Translations under genes and position numbers: made by a program | Assembly (NCBI GenBank): GCA_020354595.1 | Contig: CP070650.1 | Span: forward strand, 1,344,400 to 1,349,568 | DNA length: 5,169 nucleotides | Origin: Myxococcales bacterium | GTDB taxonomy: Bacteria > Myxococcota_A > Polyangia > Polyangiales > Houyiibacteriaceae | Direction: 5' to 3' | The notes under the pieces: model-generated | The model's input: only the letters and a program-made list of their open reading frames with translations | The model's database searches: none | What the model was told of the DNA's origin: nothing | Shown: positions 1 through 5,169 of the stretch, piece after piece | Layout: each line of letters opens with the position of its first letter | How positions within the stretch are numbered: the first letter of the stretch is position 1

Positions 1-1
1 C

Positions 2-973
2 CCGGAGACGGTCTACCAATGGTGGTCGATCACCAAGATCCTCACAGCCGTTGCCATGCTGCAGCTCGTCGAAGCGGGAGAAGTCGATCTTGATGCTCCG
101 GTGAAGCAATACCTCGATTTCTTCGAGCCGCAGAACGGCAACGACTACGAGGCGCCAACGGTGCGACAGTTGCTCAGTCACAGCGCATGCCTCGATGACG
201 TAGGGGTCGCGATCCTCGGCTGGGTGCACTTCCTCGCATCCGAGCGTCCGAGGCAGCTCGAATTTGCCGAAGCAAAGATGCGAGAGCATGGGAAGCTCGT
301 ATGTGAGCCGGGAAGCGAAGGTCGTTACACCAACCTCGACTATATCGTGCTCGGGGCGCTGATCGAGAAGATGAGTGGTCAGAGCTACGAGACTTATGTA
401 CGTGAGCACATCTTCGTGCCGCTCGGAATGACCCACACCGACTTCGTCTACACACTTCCCATGGCCAAGCACGAGGCGGCCGGATCCCACCCGAAGAACT
501 TGATGTCCTGGGTGGCGTTCAAGTTCTTCATCAACGAGCAACGCGCGGTCCGCGAGCTCGTCGACGATCGGTACTGGTTCCGGCACATCTACTCGGACCA
601 AAAGGGGTCGACCGGTGCCATCGGATCCGCGGCTGACCTCGGGCGGTTTGTACGGGCGTTGCTTCGTGGCGGCGAGCTCGACGGTGCACGGATCTTGAGC
701 GCCGAAAGCGTCGCACTGATGGCGCAGCCCGTCGTCGCGATCAGCAAGGGTGCGCCGCGTAAAGGGATGGATTTCGGGCTCGGCTGGTTCCGGGGTGAAG
801 ACGACGGCCGCGTCGTGCTTTCTCACGGAGGCGGTGGGATGGCGTTTCGAGCCATGCTTCAGCTCTATCCCGACCAGAACCTCGGCGTCGTGGTCCTAGC
901 GAACAGCACTTACCTCGACGGCGAGGGTGGTGCTCGAATTGCAAACGCGGCAGCCGACGCGGTGTTAGAGTAA
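2..973 (+). CDS. Serine hydrolase, class C beta-lactamase/esterase family (5' end outside window)
   Basis: This is the C-terminal 323 residues of a penicillin-binding-protein-fold serine hydrolase (Pfam Beta-lactamase, PF00144). The first internal ATG is at 56, but the frame is open back to base 2, and that stretch encodes the catalytic SxxK motif as WWSITK: nucleophile Ser at 26-28, Lys at 35-37. The true start is therefore upstream of the window. The second motif, YxN, is RYTNLDY (Tyr codon 326-328). The third, in place of KTG, is SHGGGG (His codon 824-826), the HxG form common in EstB-like esterases and D-aminopeptidases. LLSHSACL, PLGMTHT and DFGLGWF are also typical of the family. Members cleave esters, amides or beta-lactams and many are periplasmic, but location cannot be judged without the N-terminus. 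The substrate is not predictable, and the HxG motif favours an esterase or peptidase over a true beta-lactamase. The stop codon lies 8 nt before the DUF4202 gene, which suggests an operon. Confidence 0.93.
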   Translation, partial: PETVYQWWSITKILTAVAMLQLVEAGEVDLDAPVKQYLDFFEPQNGNDYEAPTVRQLLSHSACLDDVGVAILGWVHFLASERPRQLEFAEAKMREHGKLVCEPGSEGRYTNLDYIVLGALIEKMSGQSYETYVREHIFVPLGMTHTDFVYTLPMAKHEAAGSHPKNLMSWVAFKFFINEQRAVRELVDDRYWFRHIYSDQKGSTGAIGSAADLGRFVRALLRGGELDGARILSAESVALMAQPVVAISKGAPRKGMDFGLGWFRGEDDGRVVLSHGGGGMAFRAMLQLYPDQNLGVVVLANSTYLDGEGGARIANAAADAVLE

Positions 974-976
974 GGG
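972..976 (+). promoter_or_regulatory. Ribosome binding site of the DUF4202 gene, overlapping the upstream stop codon
   Basis: AAGGG lies 5 nt before the ATG at 982 and shares its first two bases with the TAA stop (971-973) of the serine hydrolase. This fixes the start at 982 and suggests translational coupling of the two genes. Confidence 0.55.
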
Positions 977-981
977 CGCTC

Positions 982-1566
982 ATGTCGCGGCTCGAAGACG
1001 CCTTATACCGGTTCGATGAGGCGAATGCCGAGGACCCGAACACCGAGCTCGTGAACGGGCAACCGGTTCCCAAAGAGCTCGTCTACGGTCAGCGAATGTC
1101 CGCCCGCTTGGCAGTGTTCGAGCCGGATGCGCCTGAAACCGTGAAGCTGGCGGCACGTGCGCAGCACATTCGGCGTTGGGAGGTGCCCCGTGACAGTTAT
1201 CCCGAGGGGAGGGCCGGCTACCTCAAGTGGCGAACCGATCTGTACAGGCGCCACGGTGACATTGCGGCGGGAATCATGAGTGACGTCGGGTATGACGAGG
1301 AGACGATCGAGCGCGTGCGCACGCTTCTTCGCAAGCGCGGCCTGAAGACCGACCCCGACGTGCAACTCATGGAAGACGTCATCTGCCTCGTATTCCTCGA
1401 GCACTACTTCCACGACTTCGCGAAGAAGCACGACGAGGAAAAGCTGATTTCCATCGTGCAAAAGACTTGGAAGAAGATGACCGAGAGAGCGCACGAGGCG
1501 GCCCTCGCCCTCGACTACGCTCCCGAGGACCTCGCGGTCATTCAGAAGGCTTTGGCCGGCGCTTAG
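982..1566 (+). CDS. DUF4202 domain-containing protein
   Basis: This complete 194-residue protein matches the DUF4202 family (PF13875) along its whole length. Recognisable landmarks are the N-terminal RFDEANAEDPN, PKELVYGQRMSARL (about 30-43), the conserved ARAQHIRRWEVPRDSYP block (about 59-73), AGYLKWRTDLYRRHGD (about 78-93), the acidic GYDEETIERV segment (about 103-112), LMEDVICLVFLEHYFHDFAKKHDEEKL (about 129-155) and a C-terminal KTWKKMTERAHEAALAL. The length is normal for the family and nothing appears broken. There is no signal peptide or membrane segment, so it is probably cytoplasmic. The biochemical function is unknown. The order of conserved His and Asp residues resembles a divergent HD-type metal-dependent hydrolase, but that is my inference. 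It follows the serine hydrolase by 8 nt with a good ribosome binding site, so the two are probably co-transcribed. Its TAG stop overlaps the TAA stop of the opposing acyl-CoA synthetase gene. Confidence 0.93.
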   Translation: MSRLEDALYRFDEANAEDPNTELVNGQPVPKELVYGQRMSARLAVFEPDAPETVKLAARAQHIRRWEVPRDSYPEGRAGYLKWRTDLYRRHGDIAAGIMSDVGYDEETIERVRTLLRKRGLKTDPDVQLMEDVICLVFLEHYFHDFAKKHDEEKLISIVQKTWKKMTERAHEAALALDYAPEDLAVIQKALAGA

Positions 1567-3347
1567 AGCTTGAGCCGTCCTTCTTTCACGTCCACCCAGC
1601 GTTCTTCGGTGAGAAGCTCGTAGCCGGCCTTCGTCCGCACATAGAGAGGATCCGAAACGCTGGACGGGTCGACGCCGTCTTTTCTCAGCTCGTTCTTCTG
1701 GATCTTGAAGGTGCCGGTCTTGGCGAGGCTGCCCATCACCCGCACGAAGCGCGGCTGTGCGTAGGCGGGAAGGTCAGAAACTGCGCGCCAAAAACGGTCG
1801 GGATCGAAGTCTCCCGACGGAACCACGGCCGCAAGACCCGCTTGCCCATCCATGTTCGGGACAGGCACGCCGATGATGGTCGCCTCGTCGATGCCGTCGT
1901 TGTGGGTGATGACGTCGGCGACCTCGGCAGTAGAGACATTCTCACCCTTCCAACGGAAGGTGTCACCGATGCGGTCGACGAAGTAGAAAAAGCCGTCTTT
2001 GTCACGGCGAAGGAGGTCGCCCGATCGGAAATACTGGTCGCCCTTGCGAAAGACGTTTCGCAAAAGCTTCTGCTCGGTCGCGGCCGCGTCGGTGTAGCCG
2101 CGGTACGCCAAGCCCCCCGTCGAGAGCTTGGGCACGCGGATCAGTAGCTCGCCGACCTCGTCTGGCTCGCACGGGATGCAAAAGCCGCGGTCGTCGCGCA
2201 GGTGCTGGTCCAGGTCGACGTCATACCGGACGAGCCGCAACCATCCGGCGCCCCCGAGTGGAACGCGACCGACCGAGCCCTCGCGCCCGCTGATGTTGGC
2301 GATGAAGCCGGGCGCTTCGGTCGCGCCGTAGAACTCGCGGATGGTGTCGATGCCAAAGCGCGCTCTGAACCGCGGCCAAATATCAGGGCGAAGCCCGTTG
2401 CCGACCGCCACGCGAATCGGGTTTGGCGTTTCCTTGGGATGCGGGGGCGAGTTCACCAAGTACCTGCAGAGCTCGCCGATGTAGAGGATCGCGGTTGCGT
2501 TGTAGCGATGCACGTCGTCCCAGAATGCGCTTGCGCTGAACGAGCGACGAATCGCCATGGGCACGCGACAGATCATCGCGGAAGAGGCTCCGAGAAGAAG
2601 TCCGTTTGCGTGGTAGAGTGGCAGCACGCAATAGAGCTTGTCGCCCGGCTCAAACTGATACATCAGCGGTCCGAAACCGACGCCAGCGAGGACCGCGCGC
2701 GCGTGCGAGACCCGGCACGGTTTGGGAAGCCCCGTCGTGCCGGACGTGTAGATGTAGATGAAGTCGTCGTCGGACTTCACGGGCGCCGCCGGGTAGGGCG
2801 TTGTCGGCGTTTCTGCGAGTAGCCCCGAGTGCGGGTTTTCGTCGAAGACGAGGATCCGGTCGAGCGATTGGCAGAGCTCCACACACTCGCGCAACCCGGG
2901 CTCGAGTGTATGGCTGACGAGCACGACCTTCGCCTTCGAAACTCCGACAGCGTGCTCGAGCGGACGGCCGCGGAGGTTGGTGTTGATGAGCGCGGCGGTC
3001 GCCCCCACGCGGGAAATGCCGAGTACGGACGCCACGTAGAACGGTGAGTTTTCCGCCAGAAGTGCGACCACGTCGCCCCGCTTCACTCCGGCTGCAGCGA
3101 GCACGTGCGCAACGCGCGACGTCGTTGCGTAGAGCTCGGACCACGTCAGGTGCTCGTCGTCCATCTCGAAGGCCAGGTCGTGTGGCGCGTTTTCCGCATT
3201 CATTGCGGCCACATCCAGCAGGCTTTCCACCTGCTTCAGTCCCGTGCGAAGGAGCCAGGGCATCGAGCCGCGCAGCGCACGCGGACCCACACGGAGCTCT
3301 GCAGCGATCGAAGCGCGCCACCACGGCGAAGCTAGGCGCTGAAACAT
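1563..3347 (-). CDS. Long/very-long-chain acyl-CoA synthetase, FATP/FadD6-like
   Basis: This 594-residue adenylate-forming enzyme activates fatty acids to acyl-CoA via an acyl-AMP intermediate. The order of motifs is: ATP-binding loop YTSGTTGLPK (200-209), LPLYHANGLL (about 242-251), YGATEA (340-345), RSGDLLRRDKDGFFYFVDR (441-459, with the ribose-contacting Asp444 and hinge-region Arg459), GDTFRWKGENVSTAEV (461-476) and KTGTFKIQK (543-551), where Lys548 is the likely A10 catalytic lysine. The last two motifs, and the LVRYDVDLD...RDDRGFCIP segment (about 372-392), are hallmarks of the fatty-acid-transport-protein/FadD6 branch rather than FadD or acetyl-CoA synthetase. All key residues are present, so it should be active. 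I place the start at ATG 3347 because homology-like sequence begins with MFQRLASPWW. An in-frame ATG at 3446 would add 33 residues that run into the divergent gene. The ribosome binding site at 3347 is poor. Chain-length preference cannot be read from the sequence. It is probably a single-gene unit in lipid uptake or beta-oxidation. Confidence 0.96.
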   Translation of the reverse strand: MFQRLASPWWRASIAAELRVGPRALRGSMPWLLRTGLKQVESLLDVAAMNAENAPHDLAFEMDDEHLTWSELYATTSRVAHVLAAAGVKRGDVVALLAENSPFYVASVLGISRVGATAALINTNLRGRPLEHAVGVSKAKVVLVSHTLEPGLRECVELCQSLDRILVFDENPHSGLLAETPTTPYPAAPVKSDDDFIYIYTSGTTGLPKPCRVSHARAVLAGVGFGPLMYQFEPGDKLYCVLPLYHANGLLLGASSAMICRVPMAIRRSFSASAFWDDVHRYNATAILYIGELCRYLVNSPPHPKETPNPIRVAVGNGLRPDIWPRFRARFGIDTIREFYGATEAPGFIANISGREGSVGRVPLGGAGWLRLVRYDVDLDQHLRDDRGFCIPCEPDEVGELLIRVPKLSTGGLAYRGYTDAAATEQKLLRNVFRKGDQYFRSGDLLRRDKDGFFYFVDRIGDTFRWKGENVSTAEVADVITHNDGIDEATIIGVPVPNMDGQAGLAAVVPSGDFDPDRFWRAVSDLPAYAQPRFVRVMGSLAKTGTFKIQKNELRKDGVDPSSVSDPLYVRTKAGYELLTEERWVDVKEGRLKL

Positions 3348-3402
3348 GTCGGGAAGTGTACGCCCTGCAAACGGAGATTCGAGGCCTTTTTTCCGGGCTC
3401 GT
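3348..3402. promoter_or_regulatory. Divergent intergenic region, probable back-to-back promoters
   Basis: These 55 bp separate the divergent starts of the acyl-CoA synthetase (minus) and the orphan pair (plus), so both transcripts presumably begin in or near this segment. It is more AT-rich than its surroundings and contains a T6 run at 3387-3392. I cannot assign convincing -35/-10 boxes on either strand. TATGGT at 3402-3407 is -10-like but overlaps the proposed ATG at 3403. If it is a real -10 box, translation would start downstream, for example at GTG 3424. No operator-like inverted repeat is visible. Confidence 0.3.
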
Positions 3403-3846
3403 ATGGTACAAAAGTTTTCGCCCGTGCCGACGTGGACTGACATCAAAGACCACGCGCGGTCCAGCTATAAGCTGGCCGAGGAGCACGACCACAGCTTCAA
3501 GGTGGTCTTCGAGTATCCGGGTGGTCGTTTGCAGGCTGTGATCACCGCGTACTACGAAGCGATGGGTCGAGCCTGGGTCGATTTCTCATCGGCGTGTTGT
3601 CGCGTCGATCGTTTGGATCCGCGGGACGCTTTGCAACAGAGCTTCAACCTGGCGGTGGGATCGCTCTGCTTGGACGGAGAGGTCTACGTCGTTCGCCACA
3701 CGGTCAGCTCCGACCACCTCGAGCTCGCAGACCTCGAGCTCTTGATGCATGCGGTCGCCCGCGCGGCCGATCAGATCGAGCAAGCCCTGCCGATGTACGA
3801 ACCCGCGTCGGATGTGGTATCCCCCGCCCAGGAGGAGCTGGGGTAG
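3403..3846 (+). CDS. Hypothetical protein, possible YbjN/type III chaperone-like fold
   Basis: This is a 147-residue soluble protein that I cannot assign by direct motif recognition. The predicted order of elements is a helix (WTDIKDHARSSYKLAEEHD, about 11-29), three strands (FKVVFEYP; RLQAVITAYYEAM; RAWVDFSSACC), a helix (PRDALQQSFNLAVGSL, about 73-88), a strand pair around LDGEVYVVRHTV (90-101) and a long amphipathic C-terminal helix (LELADLELLMHAVARAADQIEQAL, about 106-129). The helix-sheet-helix order and the 'N..LAVG.L.LDGEVYVVRHTV' pattern resemble YbjN and CesT-type secretion chaperones. This is inference from pattern only. There is no signal peptide. The start is uncertain: ATG 3403 gives a sensible N-terminus, GTG 3424 is possible, and ATG 3346 is unlikely because it overlaps the opposite start codon. 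No strong ribosome binding site precedes 3403. The stop is one base from the next gene, so the two are almost certainly translated from one message. Confidence 0.75.
   Translation: MVQKFSPVPTWTDIKDHARSSYKLAEEHDHSFKVVFEYPGGRLQAVITAYYEAMGRAWVDFSSACCRVDRLDPRDALQQSFNLAVGSLCLDGEVYVVRHTVSSDHLELADLELLMHAVARAADQIEQALPMYEPASDVVSPAQEELG
3831..3843 (+). promoter_or_regulatory. Ribosome binding site region for the four-helix membrane protein gene
   Basis: GGAGG at 3831-3835 and GGGG at 3840-3843 lie inside the last codons of the upstream gene, 12 and 4 nt before ATG 3848. They support 3848 as the start rather than an earlier in-frame ATG at 3749, which would overlap the upstream coding region by about 100 nt. 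Confidence 0.5.
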
Positions 3847-3847
3847 C

Positions 3848-4237
3848 ATGCCGCTTGCTGTTGAGATTTCGGGTCTGTTGGGTGTCTTCATCGTTCTCAT
3901 GGGCGCTTGGGGCGTGCTGGCACCATCGCGTATCACCGATCTGGCGAATCGGTTTGGATCCAAGGGTGGGCTCTGGTTTGCAGCAGGGATCCGGCTCGTT
4001 CTCGGTTTCGCGCTCTGGTTTGCGGCGCCGCAATCGCGCGCCCCTTTGCTGCTTCAAGTCTTGGGGGTAGCCGCCATCATCGCGGCCGTGGTGATCCCGT
4101 TCATGGGCGTCGACCGCTTCAAGGCGATGATCGGGTGGTGGGCCAAATTGTCCACTACCAGCCAGCGCGCCTGGAGCTTGGTCGCCGTCGCGTTTGGAGC
4201 GGTAGTCCTCTGGGCGCTACTTCCCGCGGCGACCTAA
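3848..4237 (+). CDS. Small integral membrane protein with four predicted transmembrane helices
   Basis: This 129-residue protein is of unknown function. Hydrophobic segments are at about 7-24 (SGLLGVFIVLMGAWGVLA), 41-60 (GLWFAAGIRLVLGFALWFAA), 67-88 (LLLQVLGVAAIIAAVVIPFM) and 108-126 (SLVAVAFGAVVLWALL). The connecting loops are short and basic (PSRITDLANRFGSK; VDRFKAMIGWWAKL). The protein should sit in the cytoplasmic membrane. There are no catalytic or metal-binding motifs. The two halves look alike (helix, DRF/NRF-containing loop, helix), suggesting a duplicated hairpin. The general 'GL.lvl.G.w.l..P.r' opening recalls small DUF2065-like proteins, but I cannot confirm family membership. It starts one base after the stop of the chaperone-fold gene, so the two are translationally coupled and may work together. 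The frame after its TAA stop remains open and encodes another hydrophobic segment. Confidence 0.82.
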   Translation: MPLAVEISGLLGVFIVLMGAWGVLAPSRITDLANRFGSKGGLWFAAGIRLVLGFALWFAAPQSRAPLLLQVLGVAAIIAAVVIPFMGVDRFKAMIGWWAKLSTTSQRAWSLVAVAFGAVVLWALLPAAT

Positions 4238-4294
4238 GCCTGCTTCGACCATGCCCAATCTGGAGGTCACTGCAGCGTCTTCTATTACGAGTGG

Positions 4295-4447
4295 ATGCCC
4301 GCGCTGCTGCTCATTCTCTTTGCCGTCTTCTTCCTTCCCGTCTTTCTGCGAGCTCGCACGCGGCGCGATCACGCTAGCGGTCGTGATTTGGTGGTGGTGA
4401 CTAGTATCCCGTTCCGCCAAACCGGTCGCTGTCGCCGCGGTAGATGA
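4295..4447 (+). CDS. Possible 50-residue single-helix membrane protein
   Basis: This short ORF starts at ATG 4295 and encodes a hydrophobic stretch (MPALLLILFAVFFLPVFL) followed at once by positive charges (RARTRRD), the pattern of a single-span membrane protein under the positive-inside rule. The remaining 25 residues look unstructured, and they overlap the 3' end of the opposite-strand barrel gene by 47 nt. The ribosome binding site is poor. The same frame is open back to the stop of the four-helix gene at 4237, so the helix could instead be a lost or read-through C-terminal extension. It may also be a chance ORF. Another short frame covers 4251-4400 and looks less protein-like. Confidence 0.28.
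   Translation: MPALLLILFAVFFLPVFLRARTRRDHASGRDLVVVTSIPFRQTGRCRRGR
4368..4387. terminator. Weak hairpin between convergent genes, possible terminator
   Basis: ATCACG at 4368-4373 pairs perfectly with CGTGAT at 4382-4387 around an 8-nt loop. It lies 13 nt beyond the stop of the minus-strand barrel gene and 130 nt past the stop of the plus-strand membrane gene. The stem is only 6 bp. The plus strand has a 3-T run at its 3' side and the minus strand none, so it is a poor intrinsic terminator. Confidence 0.2.
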
Positions 4448-5042
4448 ATCCGATGAAGGGCTCGACCCACCACTGAGTGCGCTCGAAGAAATTTCCCTTG
4501 CCACTCATGGAGTACTGGAAGCCGACGTCCAAGTACATCGCGCGCTTGAGATGAATCCCGAGGCCGGCCTTTCCCGTGAAGCCTGGCGCGAACTGCGCGC
4601 GCGAGTCGTCACGGCAGTAGTACCAACCGCACCCGGACTGGAACGCTTTGAACTTCCAAAGGTTCGCGTCGAAGGCACCGGTGATGTAGGGAAGCACGGC
4701 ATCAATGGTAGGAACTTGGAACCGAACGCCCGGCGAGAAGTGCCAACGAATCAACGGCTCGAATCCCGTCGGTTGGACGATGTTGGGAATCTTGTTGGTA
4801 TCGATCGGTGTCCACATCAAGCCAAGCCCGAAATCGAAGACCACCCAACCGATGTCGAATCCGCCCCAGCCGGTGATGCTCGCGCCTGGTTTGACGATGT
4901 TTCGATCGACGTCGACAAAGATCGGGACCCCGAGCTCGGCCCCGCCCTGAAACCGAAGCTCGACCCTGCGCTCTTGTGCAGACACCGACGAGGCGAGGGA
5001 GCAGAGGGCTAGGGCGAGGAGGAAGGGGGCGAGGCGCTGCAC
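4401..5042 (-). CDS. Secreted protein, probable outer-membrane beta-barrel
   Basis: This 213-residue protein has a clear Sec signal peptide: MQRL, then a hydrophobic core (APFLLALALCSLASS, about 5-19) and the cleavage site VSA|QE after Ala22. The mature part alternates hydrophobic and polar residues with many Gly and aromatic residues (VELRFQGGAELGVPIFVDV, FDIGWVVFDFGLGLMW, LIRWHFSPGVRFQV, GKAGLGIHLKRAMYLDVGFQYSM, WWVEPFIGFIYRG). This matches antiparallel strands of a small, roughly eight-stranded outer-membrane barrel. The C-terminus ends in GTGY, so the last barrel strand is probably WWVEPFIGFIYRG rather than the very end. Cys138 and Cys143 flank GWYY in a likely surface loop and could form a disulfide. 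The start codon is GTG. I see no specific family signature, so no function beyond 'outer-membrane barrel' is claimed. It appears to be transcribed alone or behind a gene lying to the right of the window. Confidence 0.85.
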   Translation of the reverse strand: MQRLAPFLLALALCSLASSVSAQERRVELRFQGGAELGVPIFVDVDRNIVKPGASITGWGGFDIGWVVFDFGLGLMWTPIDTNKIPNIVQPTGFEPLIRWHFSPGVRFQVPTIDAVLPYITGAFDANLWKFKAFQSGCGWYYCRDDSRAQFAPGFTGKAGLGIHLKRAMYLDVGFQYSMSGKGNFFERTQWWVEPFIGFIYRGDSDRFGGTGY

Positions 5043-5050
5043 GGGGCGGA

Positions 5051-5054
5051 CCTT
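5051..5054 (-). promoter_or_regulatory. Ribosome binding site supporting the GTG start of the barrel gene
   Basis: On the minus strand, AAGG lies 8 nt before GTG 5042, with a second GAGGA just upstream. No in-frame ATG gives an intact signal peptide, so GTG is the preferred start. Confidence 0.5.
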
Positions 5055-5064
5055 ATCCTCGTTG

Positions 5065-5136
5065 CAGCGCCAGCGCCAGCGTCAGTGCCAGTGCCAGCGT
5101 CAGTGCCAGCGTCAGTGCCAGCGTCGGTGTCAGTGT
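5065..5136. repeat. Twelve-unit imperfect hexanucleotide tandem repeat, consensus CAGYGY
   Basis: Twelve consecutive 6-bp units can be read on the plus strand: CAGCGC twice, CAGCGT, CAGTGC twice, CAGCGT, CAGTGC, CAGCGT, CAGTGC, CAGCGT, CGGTGT, CAGTGT. Nearly all variation is C/T transition at positions 4 and 6, with one A-to-G change in unit 11. The array ends 22 bp upstream of the barrel gene start, so it lies in that gene's 5' leader or promoter region. Because the unit is 6 bp, changes in copy number would alter spacing but not reading frame. Confidence 0.9.
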
Positions 5137-5168
5137 CAGGTGTGTGCCTGAATCCACGTCTGGTAGTC
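5136..5168 (-). CDS. Possible 3' end of an upstream minus-strand gene (partial)
   Basis: One minus-strand frame entering from the right edge reads DYQTWIQAHT and stops at TGA (5138-5136), exactly where the hexamer array begins. The composition looks like a genuine protein C-terminus, and the array would then be intergenic. Ten codons are too few to name a family. A second frame stays open through the whole array to TAA at 5055-5053, reading mostly Leu-Ala/Leu-Thr pairs. I consider that one an artefact of the repeat. Confidence 0.3.
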   Translation of the reverse strand, partial: DYQTWIQAHT

Positions 5169-5169
5169 G

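Noticed and set aside
1313..1324. Perfect 12-bp palindrome GCGTGCGCACGC
   Set aside because: It lies within the DUF4202 coding region in a segment that encodes conserved residues. In GC-rich coding DNA this is expected by chance.
1467..2822. Long plus-strand open frames opposite the acyl-CoA synthetase
   Set aside because: They mirror a strongly supported gene on the other strand. Their predicted proteins are rich in Arg, Val and Asp with no domain-like pattern, typical of antisense frames in GC-rich DNA.
3346..3402. N-terminal extension of the chaperone-fold gene to ATG 3346, giving start codons that overlap those of the opposite gene in a CATG palindrome
   Set aside because: It would use up the whole divergent spacer and leave no room for either promoter. 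The added residues are low-complexity and rich in Arg and Pro, unlike the rest of the protein.
3348..3446. Longer acyl-CoA synthetase starting at ATG 3446 on the minus strand
   Set aside because: The extra 33 residues overlap the divergent gene and do not resemble the family N-terminus. ATG 3347 gives a normal length of 594 residues.
3718..3741. Direct repeat of CTCGAGCTC (3718-3726 and 3733-3741)
   Set aside because: It encodes the LEL/LEL turns of an amphipathic helix in the chaperone-fold protein. It is a codon-level coincidence, not a mobile or regulatory repeat.
4999..5042. Lipoprotein signal (lipobox) ending at Cys14 of the barrel protein
   Set aside because: The residues before the cysteine are L-A-L, with Leu at -1 where Gly, Ala or Ser is required. 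VSA|QE is a good signal peptidase I site instead.
5053..5169. Minus-strand coding sequence running through the hexamer array to TAA 5055-5053 with a Leu-Ala/Leu-Thr hydrophobic tail
   Set aside because: Periodic hexamers keep frames open and give dipeptide repeats automatically. The alternative frame ending in DYQTWIQAHT before the array looks more like real protein.
1..5169. Defence system, biosynthetic cluster, prophage or mobile element
   Set aside because: No nuclease, helicase, toxin-antitoxin, recombinase, carrier-protein or phage motifs are present, and there are no terminal inverted repeats or target duplications.

Overview
The window is GC-rich and has a strong preference for G or C in third codon positions. 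It encodes an outer-membrane beta-barrel protein with a Sec signal peptide, so the host is probably Gram-negative. The gene mix (a DUF4202 protein, a FATP-type acyl-CoA synthetase, a serine hydrolase and an orphan small membrane protein), together with CAG-YGY hexamer repeats between genes, would suit a myxobacterium or another deltaproteobacterial-type lineage. That placement is inference. There are no rRNA or tRNA genes, CRISPR arrays, integrases or transposases. Codon use looks uniform across the window, with no sign of recent transfer.

Layout, left to right. (1) 2-973, plus strand: the 3' part of a class C beta-lactamase/esterase-type serine hydrolase, whose reading frame is open to the left edge and includes the catalytic SITK motif. 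(2) 982-1566, plus: a complete DUF4202 protein, 8 nt downstream and probably in the same transcript. (3) 1563-3347, minus: a 594-residue long/very-long-chain acyl-CoA synthetase, which meets gene 2 tail to tail so that the two stop codons overlap. (4) 3403-3846, plus: a small soluble protein starting 55 nt from the synthetase start in a divergent arrangement. Its predicted fold resembles YbjN/type III secretion chaperones. (5) 3848-4237, plus: a 129-residue protein with four predicted membrane segments, one nucleotide behind gene 4. (6) 4238-4400: a short region with a possible 50-residue hydrophobic ORF and a weak hairpin. (7) 4401-5042, minus: a secreted, probably outer-membrane beta-barrel protein with a GTG start. 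(8) 5065-5136: twelve imperfect CAG-YGY hexamers upstream of that gene. The last few bases may be the 3' end of another minus-strand gene.

The genes form short transcription units: hydrolase-DUF4202 (plus), acyl-CoA synthetase (minus), chaperone-fold protein plus membrane protein (plus) and the barrel protein (minus). The only clear metabolic step is activation of fatty acids to acyl-CoA. I see no convincing new multi-gene system. The points most worth a second look are the HD-hydrolase-like pattern in the DUF4202 protein, the coupled orphan pair 3403-4237, the hydrophobic ORF that follows it in the same frame, and the hexamer repeat upstream of the barrel gene.
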